A stretch of 64,000 nt of DNA from Variovorax paradoxus. Lineage in GTDB: Bacteria > Pseudomonadota > Gammaproteobacteria > Burkholderiales > Burkholderiaceae_C. The notes beneath the pieces are model-generated. The model did not search any database, had not been told where the DNA came from, and saw nothing but the letters and a program-made list of their open reading frames with translations. Below are positions 28,356 through 37,181 of this stretch, one piece after another (positions within the stretch are counted from its first letter, which is position 1; every line of letters starts with the position of its first letter). Both the position numbers and the translations under genes were made by a program. The stretch spans positions 4,648,001 to 4,712,000 of the forward strand of contig NZ_CP102931.1 in NCBI RefSeq assembly GCF_024734665.1, in the 5' to 3' direction.

Positions 28356-28925
28356 CTAGGCGCCCACGCGCGCCAGCCACAGTGCCTCGGCCTGCGCCAG
28401 CGCCTCGGGCGTGTCGATGTCGGTGACCACGCCGACATCGTCCACCGCCAGGTCGGCGACCGAATCGATGGCGCGCATCGACCGCAGGATGGACGATGCG
28501 CCAAGGCCTCCCTCCAAGGTAGCGAGCTGCGCGCCGCATCCGGCGGCAAAGCCCACCGGATGCCCGCGTTCGCCCCGGTATTGCGGCTGCACGGCATTCA
28601 CCCGGCCGCCGAGGGCAGCTGCAACGGCCTGCAGCGTCGCGGGCAGCACCAGCGGCAGATCGCCCGGCAGGATCAGCCAGCCAGCCGCATCGGACGTGGC
28701 GCGCACGGCCGCCGCAATCGAGTCGCCCATGCCGGGGTGCCCCGCGTCTTCCACATGCCACGGCAGGCCGCTGGCGCGCACCGCGTCGAGCGTGCGCTCC
28801 AGCACCGACTTGCCGGCGAGCAGCGCCTTCAGCTTCGAGCCCGTGCCGCCAGCCGCGATGAAACGCTCGCCGCGGCCCGAGGCCAGCACGATCACTACCG
28901 GGGAATTCGCCTTCTGTGTCGTCAT
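28356..28925 (-). CDS. MobA/MocA-like nucleotidyltransferase
   Basis: A 189-residue NTP transferase. The N-terminal signature is [12 protein letters not shown] with the Lys motif in [15 protein letters not shown], and the metal-binding Asp lies in [22 protein letters not shown] resembles the substrate region of molybdenum-cofactor cytidylyl- or guanylyltransferases. It probably transfers CMP or GMP to molybdopterin, but no molybdoenzyme gene is near. It converges with sodC and its start is 29 bases from the divergent pdxH. Confidence 0.82.
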   Translation of the reverse strand: MTTQKANSPVVIVLASGRGERFIAAGGTGSKLKALLAGKSVLERTLDAVRASGLPWHVEDAGHPGMGDSIAAAVRATSDAAGWLILPGDLPLVLPATLQAVAAALGGRVNAVQPQYRGERGHPVGFAAGCGAQLATLEGGLGASSILRSMRAIDSVADLAVDDVGVVTDIDTPEALAQAEALWLARVGA

Positions 28926-28954
28926 GGGCCGAGTATGTGCGCAACAATCCCGGC

Positions 28955-29608
28955 ATGACTTCTCCTCTCTCCAATGACGCACTGGCGGCACTGCGCAAGA
29001 GCTACGAGCGAGCCGAGCTCGGCGAGGCCCACAGCGCCGGCGATCCGCTGAAGCAGTTCGAACGCTGGCTCACCGAAGCCATCGACGCGCAGGTGCCCGA
29101 GCCCAATGCGATGACGCTGTGCACCGTGGGCAGCGACCTGCGGCCGTCGAGCCGCATCGTGCTCATCAAGGGCTACGACGCGCGCGGCATCGTCTGGTAC
29201 ACCAACTATGAGAGCCGCAAGGGCCGCGAGCTGTCGGGCAATCCGTACGCTTCGCTGCAGTTCCACTGGGTCGAGCTGGAGCGCGTGGTGCGCATCGAAG
29301 GCCGCGTCGAGAAGGCGGGCGCCGAAGAGAGCGACGCCTACTTCGCAAGCCGACCGCTCGACTCGCGCATCGGCGCCTGGGCCAGCCCGCAGAGCGAAGT
29401 GATCAGCGGACGCGACGTGCTGGTGAAGAACGCGGCCGTGTTCGCCGCCAAGCATTTGCTCTCACCGCCGCGCCCGCCGCACTGGGGCGGCTACCGGCTG
29501 GTGCCCGACCGCTGGGAGTTCTGGCAAGGCCGCAAGAGCCGGCTGCATGACCGGCTGCGCTACCGGCTCGAAGGCAGCGACTGGGTGCGCGAGCGCCTCG
29601 CCCCCTGA
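28955..29608 (+). CDS. pdxH: Pyridoxamine 5'-phosphate oxidase
   Basis: A 217-residue flavoenzyme, the standard length, that oxidises pyridoxine or pyridoxamine 5'-phosphate to pyridoxal 5'-phosphate using FMN. Visible motifs are the N-terminal [11 protein letters not shown], the FMN-binding [12 protein letters not shown] and [23 protein letters not shown], and the C-terminal [16 protein letters not shown] with the terminal ERLAP. The start at 28955 gives the expected N-terminus. It stands alone on this strand, facing the OmpA-lipoprotein gene. Confidence 0.96.
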   Translation: MTSPLSNDALAALRKSYERAELGEAHSAGDPLKQFERWLTEAIDAQVPEPNAMTLCTVGSDLRPSSRIVLIKGYDARGIVWYTNYESRKGRELSGNPYASLQFHWVELERVVRIEGRVEKAGAEESDAYFASRPLDSRIGAWASPQSEVISGRDVLVKNAAVFAAKHLLSPPRPPHWGGYRLVPDRWEFWQGRKSRLHDRLRYRLEGSDWVRERLAP

Positions 29609-29620
29609 GTCAAGTCGTCG

Positions 29621-30826
29621 TCAGGCCTCGCAGCCTACGACCTTGAATTCGACGCGCCGGTCCAGCGCGTCGCTCGCATCGTCGGCCCCCGTACCGACGA
29701 TGTTCTCGCGAAAGCCCATGCCCGATTCGCGCAGCTTCTTCGACAGCGGCGGCGCCTCGCCCACCAGCCGGGCCTTCACGCTCACCGCGCGCTGCAGAGA
29801 CAGCCGCTCGTTCACCGCCTCCGAGCCCGTGCGGCTGGTATGGCCCGTGACCACCACACATGAATCGATCTGCGCCGCCTGCCGCGCGATCTGGCGCAGC
29901 CACATCGGATAGGCGGTGCTGATCTTCGGGTCGGAGAGAAAGTCGGTCGAGCCCGGCTTGAACAGGAACTTCACGCTCAGGTTGTTGGTTTCGAGCCCAA
30001 GGCGCGCGATGGTGCCGAAGGTTTTCTCGGCATCAGCAGTGCGGCCGAGCTGCGATTGCGTGAGGTACAGCCCGCTGTAGATGCGCAGCTGCTGGCCGTC
30101 GGGCCGCTTCGCCGCGGCCTCGTAGCGGCTCAGTGCCTCGCTCATGCGGCCGGCCTCATAGGCGGCTGTGGCTTCCTGCAGCACTGTCGAGGTTGGCAAG
30201 CGCTCCAGGTACAGCGCGTCGGCGGCCTGGCCGGGTTGGGTTTCGGCGGTGCGGATGTAGCCCTCGACGCCGCGGTCCTTGCCGTTCACCGGGCTGTCGC
30301 GGAAGAAGGCGGTGGGCCGCGTGTCGAGCGTGGCATCGCTGATGCGCGTGACCGACTGCGCAATCACCACGCCGCTCTTGATCTCGGTCAGTGCAAGGTT
30401 CAACCGGTACGGCCCGCCAGAGGCGTCCTTGTCGCGCACCAGCGTGCCGTTCAGCACGTACTGCGCGTTGCCGATCTCGCTGGCGTTGAACGGCGTGACG
30501 GTGAACTGCTTGAACTGCGCCTGCATGCGCTGGACGATGCGCTGCTCGGCCACGCGCGTCACCTCGGTCTGCTGGCCGCTTGCGCCTTCGAGCAGCGGAT
30601 CGATCACGATGCGGCGCTGCGTGAGCGTCGACTCCACCTTGGCCAGGAAGGCCGGCAGCTTCTGCGTCTGCACCATCAGGTCGTCCACCGCCTGGTTCAT
30701 GGCCTGGTCGAAGGGCATGGCGTTGCCGGGCGCGGGGCGGTGCGCGCAGGCGGCGGCAAGTACGGCGGCGGCGCACAGCGCGAACAGGCGCAGCGCCGTG
30801 CGGACTCGTTGGGTGGTGGTCGTCAT
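29621..30826 (-). CDS. OmpA-domain lipoprotein
   Basis: A 401-residue exported protein. The signal sequence ends in AAACAH, so it is a lipoprotein anchored at about residue 27. The middle (60-180) resembles curli/CsgG-like or LpoB-like domains (QYVLNGTLVRD, LALTEIKSGVVIAQS), followed by TPR-like helices (EAGRMSEALSRYEAAA). The C-terminal 130 residues form an OmpA-like cell-wall-binding domain ending DALDRRVEFKVVGC. ATG 30826 forms TGATG with the stop of the upstream gene and has AGGAG nine bases away; ATG 30832 is an alternative. A role in envelope assembly or cell-wall synthase activation is inferred. Confidence 0.82.
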   Translation of the reverse strand: MTTTTQRVRTALRLFALCAAAVLAAACAHRPAPGNAMPFDQAMNQAVDDLMVQTQKLPAFLAKVESTLTQRRIVIDPLLEGASGQQTEVTRVAEQRIVQRMQAQFKQFTVTPFNASEIGNAQYVLNGTLVRDKDASGGPYRLNLALTEIKSGVVIAQSVTRISDATLDTRPTAFFRDSPVNGKDRGVEGYIRTAETQPGQAADALYLERLPTSTVLQEATAAYEAGRMSEALSRYEAAAKRPDGQQLRIYSGLYLTQSQLGRTADAEKTFGTIARLGLETNNLSVKFLFKPGSTDFLSDPKISTAYPMWLRQIARQAAQIDSCVVVTGHTSRTGSEAVNERLSLQRAVSVKARLVGEAPPLSKKLRESGMGFRENIVGTGADDASDALDRRVEFKVVGCEA

Positions 30827-31218
30827 CAGCATTGGCTCCTCAATGTCTTCATGTCCTGGTCCGACAGCGGCTCGCCGACGGCGGCGCGCATGTTGATTTC
30901 GCTGCAGCGCTTCGATGGCGCAGGGCGCGGCGCGGCGGCTTCGCGTTGCACTGGCGGCGGTGATGGCGACGCGGCCGGCTGCGCGCGTGTCCTGATCACC
31001 GGCTTCGGCTTCAGCGGCGTCTCGTCCGTCTTTTCAGACTTCTCGGCGGGAGGCGGCTCGGCCGGCTCGCGCGGCGCGTTCGCCGACAGGCACGGCGTGC
31101 GGCACGGCTTGGCCGCGCCAGCGGGCTCCGCGGCCTGCGCGGGACGGCCGTGCAGCGCGATCACCGTCGCGACCACCGCCATAGCAAGAAGGGGCGAAGA
31201 GCGCGCCGGGTGAATCAT
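30826..31218 (-). CDS. Small secreted Pro/Ala-rich protein of unknown function
   Basis: A 130-residue protein with a signal peptide (residues 1-29, ending AQAA). A Pro/Lys/Ala-rich middle follows (LKPKPVIR, SPSPPPVQ), and the C-terminal segment has two cysteines about 25 residues apart (RCSEI ... RSQC). A further Cys pair lies shortly after the signal (CRTPC). Its stop overlaps the start of the OmpA-domain lipoprotein, so the products are probably used together at the envelope. I do not recognise a family. ATG 31218 is chosen because the signal peptide begins there. Confidence 0.7.
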   Translation of the reverse strand: MIHPARSSPLLAMAVVATVIALHGRPAQAAEPAGAAKPCRTPCLSANAPREPAEPPPAEKSEKTDETPLKPKPVIRTRAQPAASPSPPPVQREAAAPRPAPSKRCSEINMRAAVGEPLSDQDMKTLRSQC

Positions 31219-31352
31219 CAGCCGGCAAATGTAGGGTGCCAGCGGCCCCGCGCCATCTCGCCAAACGGCCACCCTGCCGAACGACATAGGCGTGCGGCGA
31301 AGCGTTCTAAGGCGAAAGTCCGCTCAACGCCAAGGAGAAGAGACCGAAGGAC

Positions 31353-32306
31353 TCAGGGCAGCCACTGCACACACATCATCACGAGCGTGAGCGTGACGAG
31401 CCCCAGTACCGTCGACACCGCGACGCTGGCAGTCACCAGGTCTTCGGACGTGCGGTAGCGTTGCGAGAACAGGAACACGTTGGCGCCGATCGGCAGCGCC
31501 GCAGCCACCACCATCACCGTGAGCGGAATGCCGCGCACGCCCAGCAGCCAGCCGATGACGGCCACCAGCAGCGGATGCAGCAGGTTCTTCACCAGTGCCT
31601 GCACCAGCGCGCCGCGCCAGTGCCGACCGATGGGCGTGAGCGCGAGGGTAATACCCACCATCACCAGCGCGATCGGCCCGAAGGCCTGGCCCAGCAGCTG
31701 GATCGGCTTGTCGATGACCTCGGGCATGACCAGCCCGGTCTGCGCGAACAGCAGGCCCGCGATGATCGGCATCGGCACGGGGTGAATGATGGCGTTGCGC
31801 AGCGCGCGCATCACGGTGCGAGCCATCGACGGCCGCTTGTCTGCGCCAGCGGCGCCGGCCTGCTCGCGCGCGACGGCCAGCTCCAGCACCACCGTGGCAC
31901 TGGTCAGCAGCACCAGCGAATGCAGCGAAATCAGCGTGAGCAGCACCACCATGCCCTCCTCGCCGTATGCGAGGCCGATCAGCGCGATGCCGATCATCAC
32001 GGTGTTGCTGTAGGTGTTGGCCAGCGCGAGCACCGCCGCCGTGCGGTTGAACCCACGCAGCGCCAGCGTGCCCGCGAACAGCAGGCCCGAGGCGATGAAG
32101 TACGCCGCCACGGGCTTGAGGCTCAACTGCTCGACGTGCACCGTGCTCATGGCGCGGAACAGCAGCGCAGGCGCGAGCAGCAGGAAGATGAGGTGCGACA
32201 GGTCTTTCACCGCATTGCCGCCGATCCAGCGGCGCTTGCCTGCCAGATAGCCGACAGCGATGAGCAGGACGACGGGGAGGAGCGAGGAGATGACGATGGA
32301 ATTCAC
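31353..32306 (-). CDS. AEC-family transporter (auxin efflux carrier-like)
   Basis: A 317-residue membrane protein with about ten helices in a 5+5 arrangement, including ANTYSNTVMIGIAL in the first half, as in the AEC (PIN-like/MleP) family of bacterial carboxylate or amino-acid carriers. It follows TonB receptor A by 51 bases on the same strand and may be the last gene of that train. Its substrate is unknown and could be unrelated to the receptors. Confidence 0.85.
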   Translation of the reverse strand: MNSIVISSLLPVVLLIAVGYLAGKRRWIGGNAVKDLSHLIFLLLAPALLFRAMSTVHVEQLSLKPVAAYFIASGLLFAGTLALRGFNRTAAVLALANTYSNTVMIGIALIGLAYGEEGMVVLLTLISLHSLVLLTSATVVLELAVAREQAGAAGADKRPSMARTVMRALRNAIIHPVPMPIIAGLLFAQTGLVMPEVIDKPIQLLGQAFGPIALVMVGITLALTPIGRHWRGALVQALVKNLLHPLLVAVIGWLLGVRGIPLTVMVVAAALPIGANVFLFSQRYRTSEDLVTASVAVSTVLGLVTLTLVMMCVQWLP

Positions 32307-32357
32307 TCGGCGAGGATAGCCGAGGGACTCTTTCGTCTTCGCCCGCCCCTTGCGCCC

Positions 32358-34439
32358 TTAGAACGTCACGCGCAGGCCGACCTTCAACGTCCGCCCCGGC
32401 AACGGCGCGTTCGGATACACCGTCGTCGTCAGGATCGAGGTCGCGCTGTAGGCCAGCTTGTTCGTGATGTTGTCCATGCGCGCATACCAGGTGAGGTTGG
32501 CGCGCTGCACCTTCATGCGGTAGGTGATGGCCGCATTCCACAGCGTGTATGCATCGGTTTCGCGCGCACCCACCGACGGAATGCGGTGCTGCGCCGCGTT
32601 GTAGTCGAAGCCGAAGCGCGCGCCCCACGGGCCGTTGGCATAGGCCAGCGTTGCGCCCAGGCGCAGCGGCGCGATGCGCGGCAGCGGCTCGCCGGTGTCG
32701 AGGTTCTTCGCGCGCACGATGTCGCCGCGCCACTCGAGGTCGAGCGTGCCCGCATCGCCCATGCGTGCGAAGCCGTCAGTGCCCAGCAGGCGCAGGTTGC
32801 CGTTGGCCTCGATGCCGGTGAAGCGCGCGCGCACGCCGCTGTAGACGTACTCCGCCAGCGTGTCGGTGGCGCCGGGCTCGGCCACGTTGCCCTCTTCATC
32901 GAGGTTGCGCCCCGATGCCGTCAAGCCGATGTAGTTGCTGAAGCGCGTGACATACGCGTTGACGCGGGCCGTGTTGGGCCCCGACTTCCATTGAGCGCCC
33001 AGATCGAGGCCGGTCGACTTCTCCTTCTTCAGGTTCGGGTCGCCCACCTCCCATGCGGCCGTTGCCACGTGGGGGCCGTTGGCCAGCAGCTCGTAGTCTT
33101 TCGGCGCGCGCTCGGTGTAGGCGAGATTCGAAGTCAGCTGCCACTGCGGCGCGAGGTTGACCAGCGCACCGAAGGCCGCGCTGTGCGGATTGAAGGTGCG
33201 CTCTCCGACGGCAAAGCGCGTGACCGTCGGATCGTCCGGGTAGCCCAGCGAGCGGATGCGGACCTGCTCGGTGCGCGCACCGAAGCTCAGGCGGCCCCAT
33301 GAAGTGCCGTATTCCTCGTACATGAACAGCGCGTTGGAGCGCGTGCGGCTGTGCGGCGCAAAGGCCTCCTCGCCGTCGGCGGCGAAGCGATTGGTTTCGC
33401 TGCTGAAGCCGACCAAGCCTTCGAAGTTGCCGATCTTCTGGTGGCGCGCCTCGATGCGCAGGTCGTTGCTCATGTTCGAGAACGTGGTGCCGGCTTCGCC
33501 GCCCTCGAACTCGGTGTGGCGGTAGTCCGTGTGGCTCAGCTTCGCGTGGATGCTGCTGATGAAGCCGCCCGGGCGCCACTCGCCTTCGATTGCATAGCGG
33601 TCGGACTTCATGCCGATGGTGACGTCGTCCTCGGCCACGGTGCCGTACTTGCTGCGGTAGGTGCTGACCGAGGCGCCGATGTAGCCCTGGTCGAAGAACA
33701 TCGTGCCGCCGACGGCGCCGCCGTGCGCCTCGTTGGCCGAGTTGCAGATCTTGCGCGCAGTCCACGGCGAGCCGGGCTTGCTGCATTCGAGCGTGATCGG
33801 CACCGACACGTCTTTCGAGTCGCGGTTGAAGGCGTCGACGTGGATCGCCAGGCGGTCGTTGCCGCCTTCGAGCACCACGCCGCCGTTCTTTTCCTTGTTG
33901 CCGGTGGAATAGCCCAGGTCGGCGCGGCCGCCGAAGCCGTTGATCGGCTCCGTCGGAATGCGGTTGTCGATCACATTGACCACGCCGCCGACGGCGCTGC
34001 CGCCGTACTGCAGCGCCGAAGGGCCGCGCAGCACTTCGATGCGGTCGGTCACCAGTGCGTCGACCGGCACGGCGTGGTCGTAGCTCAGCGCCGAGGCGTC
34101 GGGCGCGCCGCCGCCGTTCTGCAGGATGCGGATGCGGTCGCCGTCCTGGCCGCGGATGATCGGGCGGCTGGCGTTGGGGCCGAAGTAGCTGCTGCTCACG
34201 CCGGGCACGTTGTCGAGCGTTTGGCCGAGGGTCGATTCGGAGCGCAGCAGCAGCTTGTCGCCCGACAGCGTGGTGGTCGGCGCGATCAGGTCGCTGGCGC
34301 CGAGCGGGTTGCCGGTGACGGTGACTTCACGCAGGCTGGTGGCGTCGGCGGGTTGGGCCTGCGCCTGGGCCAGGCTTGCGAAAGAGGCAAGCGAAAGAAC
34401 GGCAACGCCGATGGCGTTGCGAGGGAAATTGGGAGTCAT
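32358..34439 (-). CDS. TonB-dependent receptor A (ZnuD-like)
   Basis: A 693-residue outer-membrane receptor. The signal peptide spans 1-28, the plug domain contains ALQYGGSAVGGVVNVIDNR, and a 22-strand barrel ends in LKVGLRVTF with the terminal Phe. The plug-to-barrel region with SKYGTVAEDDV and KSDRYAIEGEWRPGGF resembles the zinc receptor ZnuD, though the His-rich loop of ZnuD is not evident. Zinc or another metal complex is therefore a likely cargo, by inference. It follows small protein A by 81 bases. Its 5' leader and signal peptide resemble those of receptor B although the rest does not. Confidence 0.9.
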   Translation of the reverse strand: MTPNFPRNAIGVAVLSLASFASLAQAQAQPADATSLREVTVTGNPLGASDLIAPTTTLSGDKLLLRSESTLGQTLDNVPGVSSSYFGPNASRPIIRGQDGDRIRILQNGGGAPDASALSYDHAVPVDALVTDRIEVLRGPSALQYGGSAVGGVVNVIDNRIPTEPINGFGGRADLGYSTGNKEKNGGVVLEGGNDRLAIHVDAFNRDSKDVSVPITLECSKPGSPWTARKICNSANEAHGGAVGGTMFFDQGYIGASVSTYRSKYGTVAEDDVTIGMKSDRYAIEGEWRPGGFISSIHAKLSHTDYRHTEFEGGEAGTTFSNMSNDLRIEARHQKIGNFEGLVGFSSETNRFAADGEEAFAPHSRTRSNALFMYEEYGTSWGRLSFGARTEQVRIRSLGYPDDPTVTRFAVGERTFNPHSAAFGALVNLAPQWQLTSNLAYTERAPKDYELLANGPHVATAAWEVGDPNLKKEKSTGLDLGAQWKSGPNTARVNAYVTRFSNYIGLTASGRNLDEEGNVAEPGATDTLAEYVYSGVRARFTGIEANGNLRLLGTDGFARMGDAGTLDLEWRGDIVRAKNLDTGEPLPRIAPLRLGATLAYANGPWGARFGFDYNAAQHRIPSVGARETDAYTLWNAAITYRMKVQRANLTWYARMDNITNKLAYSATSILTTTVYPNAPLPGRTLKVGLRVTF

Positions 34440-34473
34440 GAATGGACACTCGTTGAAATCAAGGGGCGACCGG

Positions 34474-34499
34474 CCGCCACCCACGCCAAGCGGGTGCGG
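34474..34499. repeat. Imperfect hairpin upstream of receptor A
   Basis: CCGC(c)ACCC pairs with GGGTGCGG across a 9-base loop, 35-60 bases before the receptor A start. It occupies the same place as the perfect 13-base hairpin before receptor B and lies in duplicated DNA. Confidence 0.5.
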
Positions 34500-34520
34500 C
34501 AGTCGGAACACATCGGAAAT

Positions 34521-34916
34521 TCAGCGAGTGGAAGGTGGGCCGCGTGCGTCGAACAGCACGATCCAGCGGGCGACGGCTTCGCCCTGCAGATACGCGAAGG
34601 TGGCCGACGGCAGCACCATCGGCAGCACCAGCAGCGGCACGCCGGGCGCGCTGAAGCCGTGCGACAGCCGGTCGTACAGCCGGCACTCGGCGTCGGTCTT
34701 GTCGCCGAACAGCGCATGCAGCCAGGTGTGCCGCTGCGCCGGGGCGTGAGCCTCAGAGGCCCCGGCAGCCACGGCGGTCGCGCGCTCGGCGGACAGGGCC
34801 CAGGCGCGATCGCCCGGCACGTGCAGCGTGGCATGCACGAGGCCGAGCGTCGACGTCACCCACACTGCGACGAGCAGCATGAAGGCGACTGTGCGCGAGA
34901 GCCTCGTGTGCGTCAT
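34521..34916 (-). CDS. Small envelope protein A of the duplicated TonB module
   Basis: A 131-residue protein. The N-terminal hydrophobic segment (residues 8-28) may be a membrane anchor or uncleaved signal, and a second hydrophobic stretch contains VPLLVLPMVLPSATFAYL. The most conserved parts are TDAECRLYDRL, with the only cysteine, and YLQGEAVARWIVLFDARGP. By eye, about 51 of the last 69 residues match small protein B. It sits between two TonB receptors, 16 bases after the end of receptor B and 81 before receptor A. I do not recognise a family; an accessory role in receptor-linked metal or metallophore uptake is inferred only from context. Confidence 0.75.
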   Translation of the reverse strand: MTHTRLSRTVAFMLLVAVWVTSTLGLVHATLHVPGDRAWALSAERATAVAAGASEAHAPAQRHTWLHALFGDKTDAECRLYDRLSHGFSAPGVPLLVLPMVLPSATFAYLQGEAVARWIVLFDARGPPSTR

Positions 34917-34932
34917 CTGCGTGCGACCTGCA

Positions 34933-37101
34933 TCAGAAGTGCGTGGTCATGCTCACGTACAGGCTGCGCCGCGTGCCGTACTGCGGCGCACCCACGCCCA
35001 CGCCCGTGCCGTCGCGCAGCAGGTAGCTCTTGTCGAACAGGTTCAGGATGGCGATGCGCCCGACGATGTCACCGCCCGACGACTCCTTCCAGGTGTGCGA
35101 GTAGGCGGCGTTGACCACCGCGTAGTGCGGCAGTGCCGCGCTGTTGGGCGCGCCGCCGTCGGGCGTGCGGCGCAGGCCGCTGCCGAAGATCAGGTCGCCG
35201 CTGACCTGGTTGTCGCCGAAGCGGTAGCTGGCGCCGCCCGACAGTGTGTAGGTCTGGTCGTGGTCCAGGTACACGTAGTGGTTGGCGATGTAGCTCAGCT
35301 CATCGGCGCCGAACAGCGACTGGCTCGACACGATGTCCTTGCCCATCGCCTTCTGGTAGGCGAAGTTCGCGTAGGCCGACCAGTGGTCGTCGCTGTAACG
35401 GGCCGAAAGCTCCAGCCCGCGCGCGAAGCCCTTGGCATAGTTGAACGGCGACAGGATCAGCGCCTGGCCGAACTGGCCTTCGTCGAGCAGGTTGGTGATG
35501 TCCTTGTAGTACACGTCGGCCGACAGCGACAGGTTGGCATTCACCTTGTGGTCCACGCCCAGGTCGAAGTAATGGGTGCGCTCCGCCTTCACCGCATCGG
35601 AGTTGGCAACCTCCGGCTGGTTGGTGGTGCCCGCATACAGATTGATGCTCTGCTGCGAGGCCAGCTCCTGCGGCGGCGGCGTGAAGTAGCGCGCGTAGCC
35701 CGCGTGCAGCGCCGTGTCGTCCGACAGCTTGTACGCAAGGTTCAGCCGCGGGCTCCACTGGTGCTCTTTGGTGAAAGCGTCGACGCTGTCGTAGCGCAAG
35801 CCGTAGTTGAAGGTCAGCTTCGAGTCGATGCGCCATTCGTCCTGCAGGTAGAGGCTGGCGAGCTGGCCGACCTTGCTGGAGTTGTCGTTGATCAGCAGCG
35901 GCGTGTTGCCTACCTGCGCGCCGGTGTCGTCGACCGGGAACACGTTCACCGCATTGATGCTGCGCGTGGTCTGCCGCGTGTAGGCGCCGCCGAAGCGCAG
36001 CGTGTGGGCATCGTTCAGCTTGTACGACGCATCGGCCTGCAGGCCGTTGGACGAGTTGGAGCGCAGGGTGTCGGAGGCCACGCCGTTGTAGATCAGGTCG
36101 CCCACGGCGTCGGGCACGTAGTGCAGGCTCGAGTACTGGTGGAAGGCCGAGAGCTGGAAGTCCAGCGCGCCCACCGTCTTCTGGTAGGACAGCGCGACGA
36201 AGCGTGTGGCCTCGGTCTGGCGCTCGCGCACGTCGGACGACGGCAGCCCGTTGTAGCCCGTGCCCAGGTCGCTGTAGCCGGCCAGCGAGAAGGACGGCGT
36301 CTGGTTCGGGTTGGTCGGAATCTGGAACTTGCCGTTGTAGGTGCCGAACATCAGGCCCAGGCGCGTGTCGGCGTCGAGGTAGTACGAGAGGTTGCCGAAG
36401 GTCTTGCCCTGCCGCGTGCGGTCGTTCTGCGCGTTGAGCGTGGGCTGCGGGTTCTCGATGCCGTTGGTGTTGGACACCAGGCTGCCCGACAGGTAGTAGC
36501 TCAGGTTGCCGGTGGTGCCGTAGACCGAGCCGCTTTCTTCCAGCGTGTTGTGGCTGCCGAAGGTGAAGCCGAGCGAACCGCCGGGCTTGCCGAAGCCCTG
36601 CTTGGTCTGGATGTCGACCACCCCGGCAGTGCGCAGGCCGTATTGCGCGGGCAAGGCGCCGGTCAGGAAGTTGACCGAGTCGATGTAGCGCGTGTCCAGC
36701 GACTGGCCGAAGCCCGAAATACCTTCGGGCAGCTGCACGCCGTTGACGCGGTACTGCACGTTGCCGTGGTCGTCGCGCACATGCAGCGAACCGGAAGCCT
36801 TCGAGTCCTTGGCCACGCCGGGCAGTGTCAGCAGCACGTCGTCCAGCGGCGTGGCGTCGCCCTTGCCGAGCGCGTCGATGGCCGCGCGGTCGATGCGGTA
36901 GACGGTCGCGCCGACCTCGGGCGAGAGTTCCATGCGCGCCTTCTTGAGGCGCTCGGACTGGATCTCCACGGTAGACAGCGTGCCTTCGGCGCTGGGCGCG
37001 ACGGTGGTGGTCGTGGTGGTCGCGTCCTGGGCGAAGGCCGACCAGGACAGCAGTGAAAGAACGGCAATGCCAACGGCACTGCGACGGAAATTGGGAATCA
37101 T
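34933..37101 (-). CDS. TonB-dependent receptor B
   Basis: A 722-residue outer-membrane receptor. Its signal peptide (1-25, ending AFAQ) begins MIPNFRRSAVG, close to receptor A. A Thr-rich spacer follows, then a plug with VYRIDRAAIDALGKGD and GALPAQYGLRTAGVVDIQT, and a barrel ending SLYVSMTTHF. It resembles CirA/BtuB-like receptors more than ZnuD; the ligand is unknown. It comes 80 bases after small protein B, with a perfect GC hairpin between them. Confidence 0.9.
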   Translation of the reverse strand: MIPNFRRSAVGIAVLSLLSWSAFAQDATTTTTTVAPSAEGTLSTVEIQSERLKKARMELSPEVGATVYRIDRAAIDALGKGDATPLDDVLLTLPGVAKDSKASGSLHVRDDHGNVQYRVNGVQLPEGISGFGQSLDTRYIDSVNFLTGALPAQYGLRTAGVVDIQTKQGFGKPGGSLGFTFGSHNTLEESGSVYGTTGNLSYYLSGSLVSNTNGIENPQPTLNAQNDRTRQGKTFGNLSYYLDADTRLGLMFGTYNGKFQIPTNPNQTPSFSLAGYSDLGTGYNGLPSSDVRERQTEATRFVALSYQKTVGALDFQLSAFHQYSSLHYVPDAVGDLIYNGVASDTLRSNSSNGLQADASYKLNDAHTLRFGGAYTRQTTRSINAVNVFPVDDTGAQVGNTPLLINDNSSKVGQLASLYLQDEWRIDSKLTFNYGLRYDSVDAFTKEHQWSPRLNLAYKLSDDTALHAGYARYFTPPPQELASQQSINLYAGTTNQPEVANSDAVKAERTHYFDLGVDHKVNANLSLSADVYYKDITNLLDEGQFGQALILSPFNYAKGFARGLELSARYSDDHWSAYANFAYQKAMGKDIVSSQSLFGADELSYIANHYVYLDHDQTYTLSGGASYRFGDNQVSGDLIFGSGLRRTPDGGAPNSAALPHYAVVNAAYSHTWKESSGGDIVGRIAILNLFDKSYLLRDGTGVGVGAPQYGTRRSLYVSMTTHF

Positions 37102-37132
37102 GAATGGGCACTCGTTGAATCGATGAACGATC

Positions 37133-37163
37133 TGCCGCCGCCCGCGCGATGCGGGCGGCGGCA
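37133..37163. repeat. Perfect 13-base-pair hairpin upstream of receptor B
   Basis: TGCCGCCGCCCGC (37133-37145) pairs completely with 37151-37163 across the loop GCGAT. It lies between the small-protein B stop and the receptor B start, 32 bases before the receptor ATG. It has no T-run, so an mRNA-processing or translation-control structure is more likely than a terminator. Confidence 0.75.
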
Positions 37164-37181
37164 GCCGGAACACAGGGGGAT

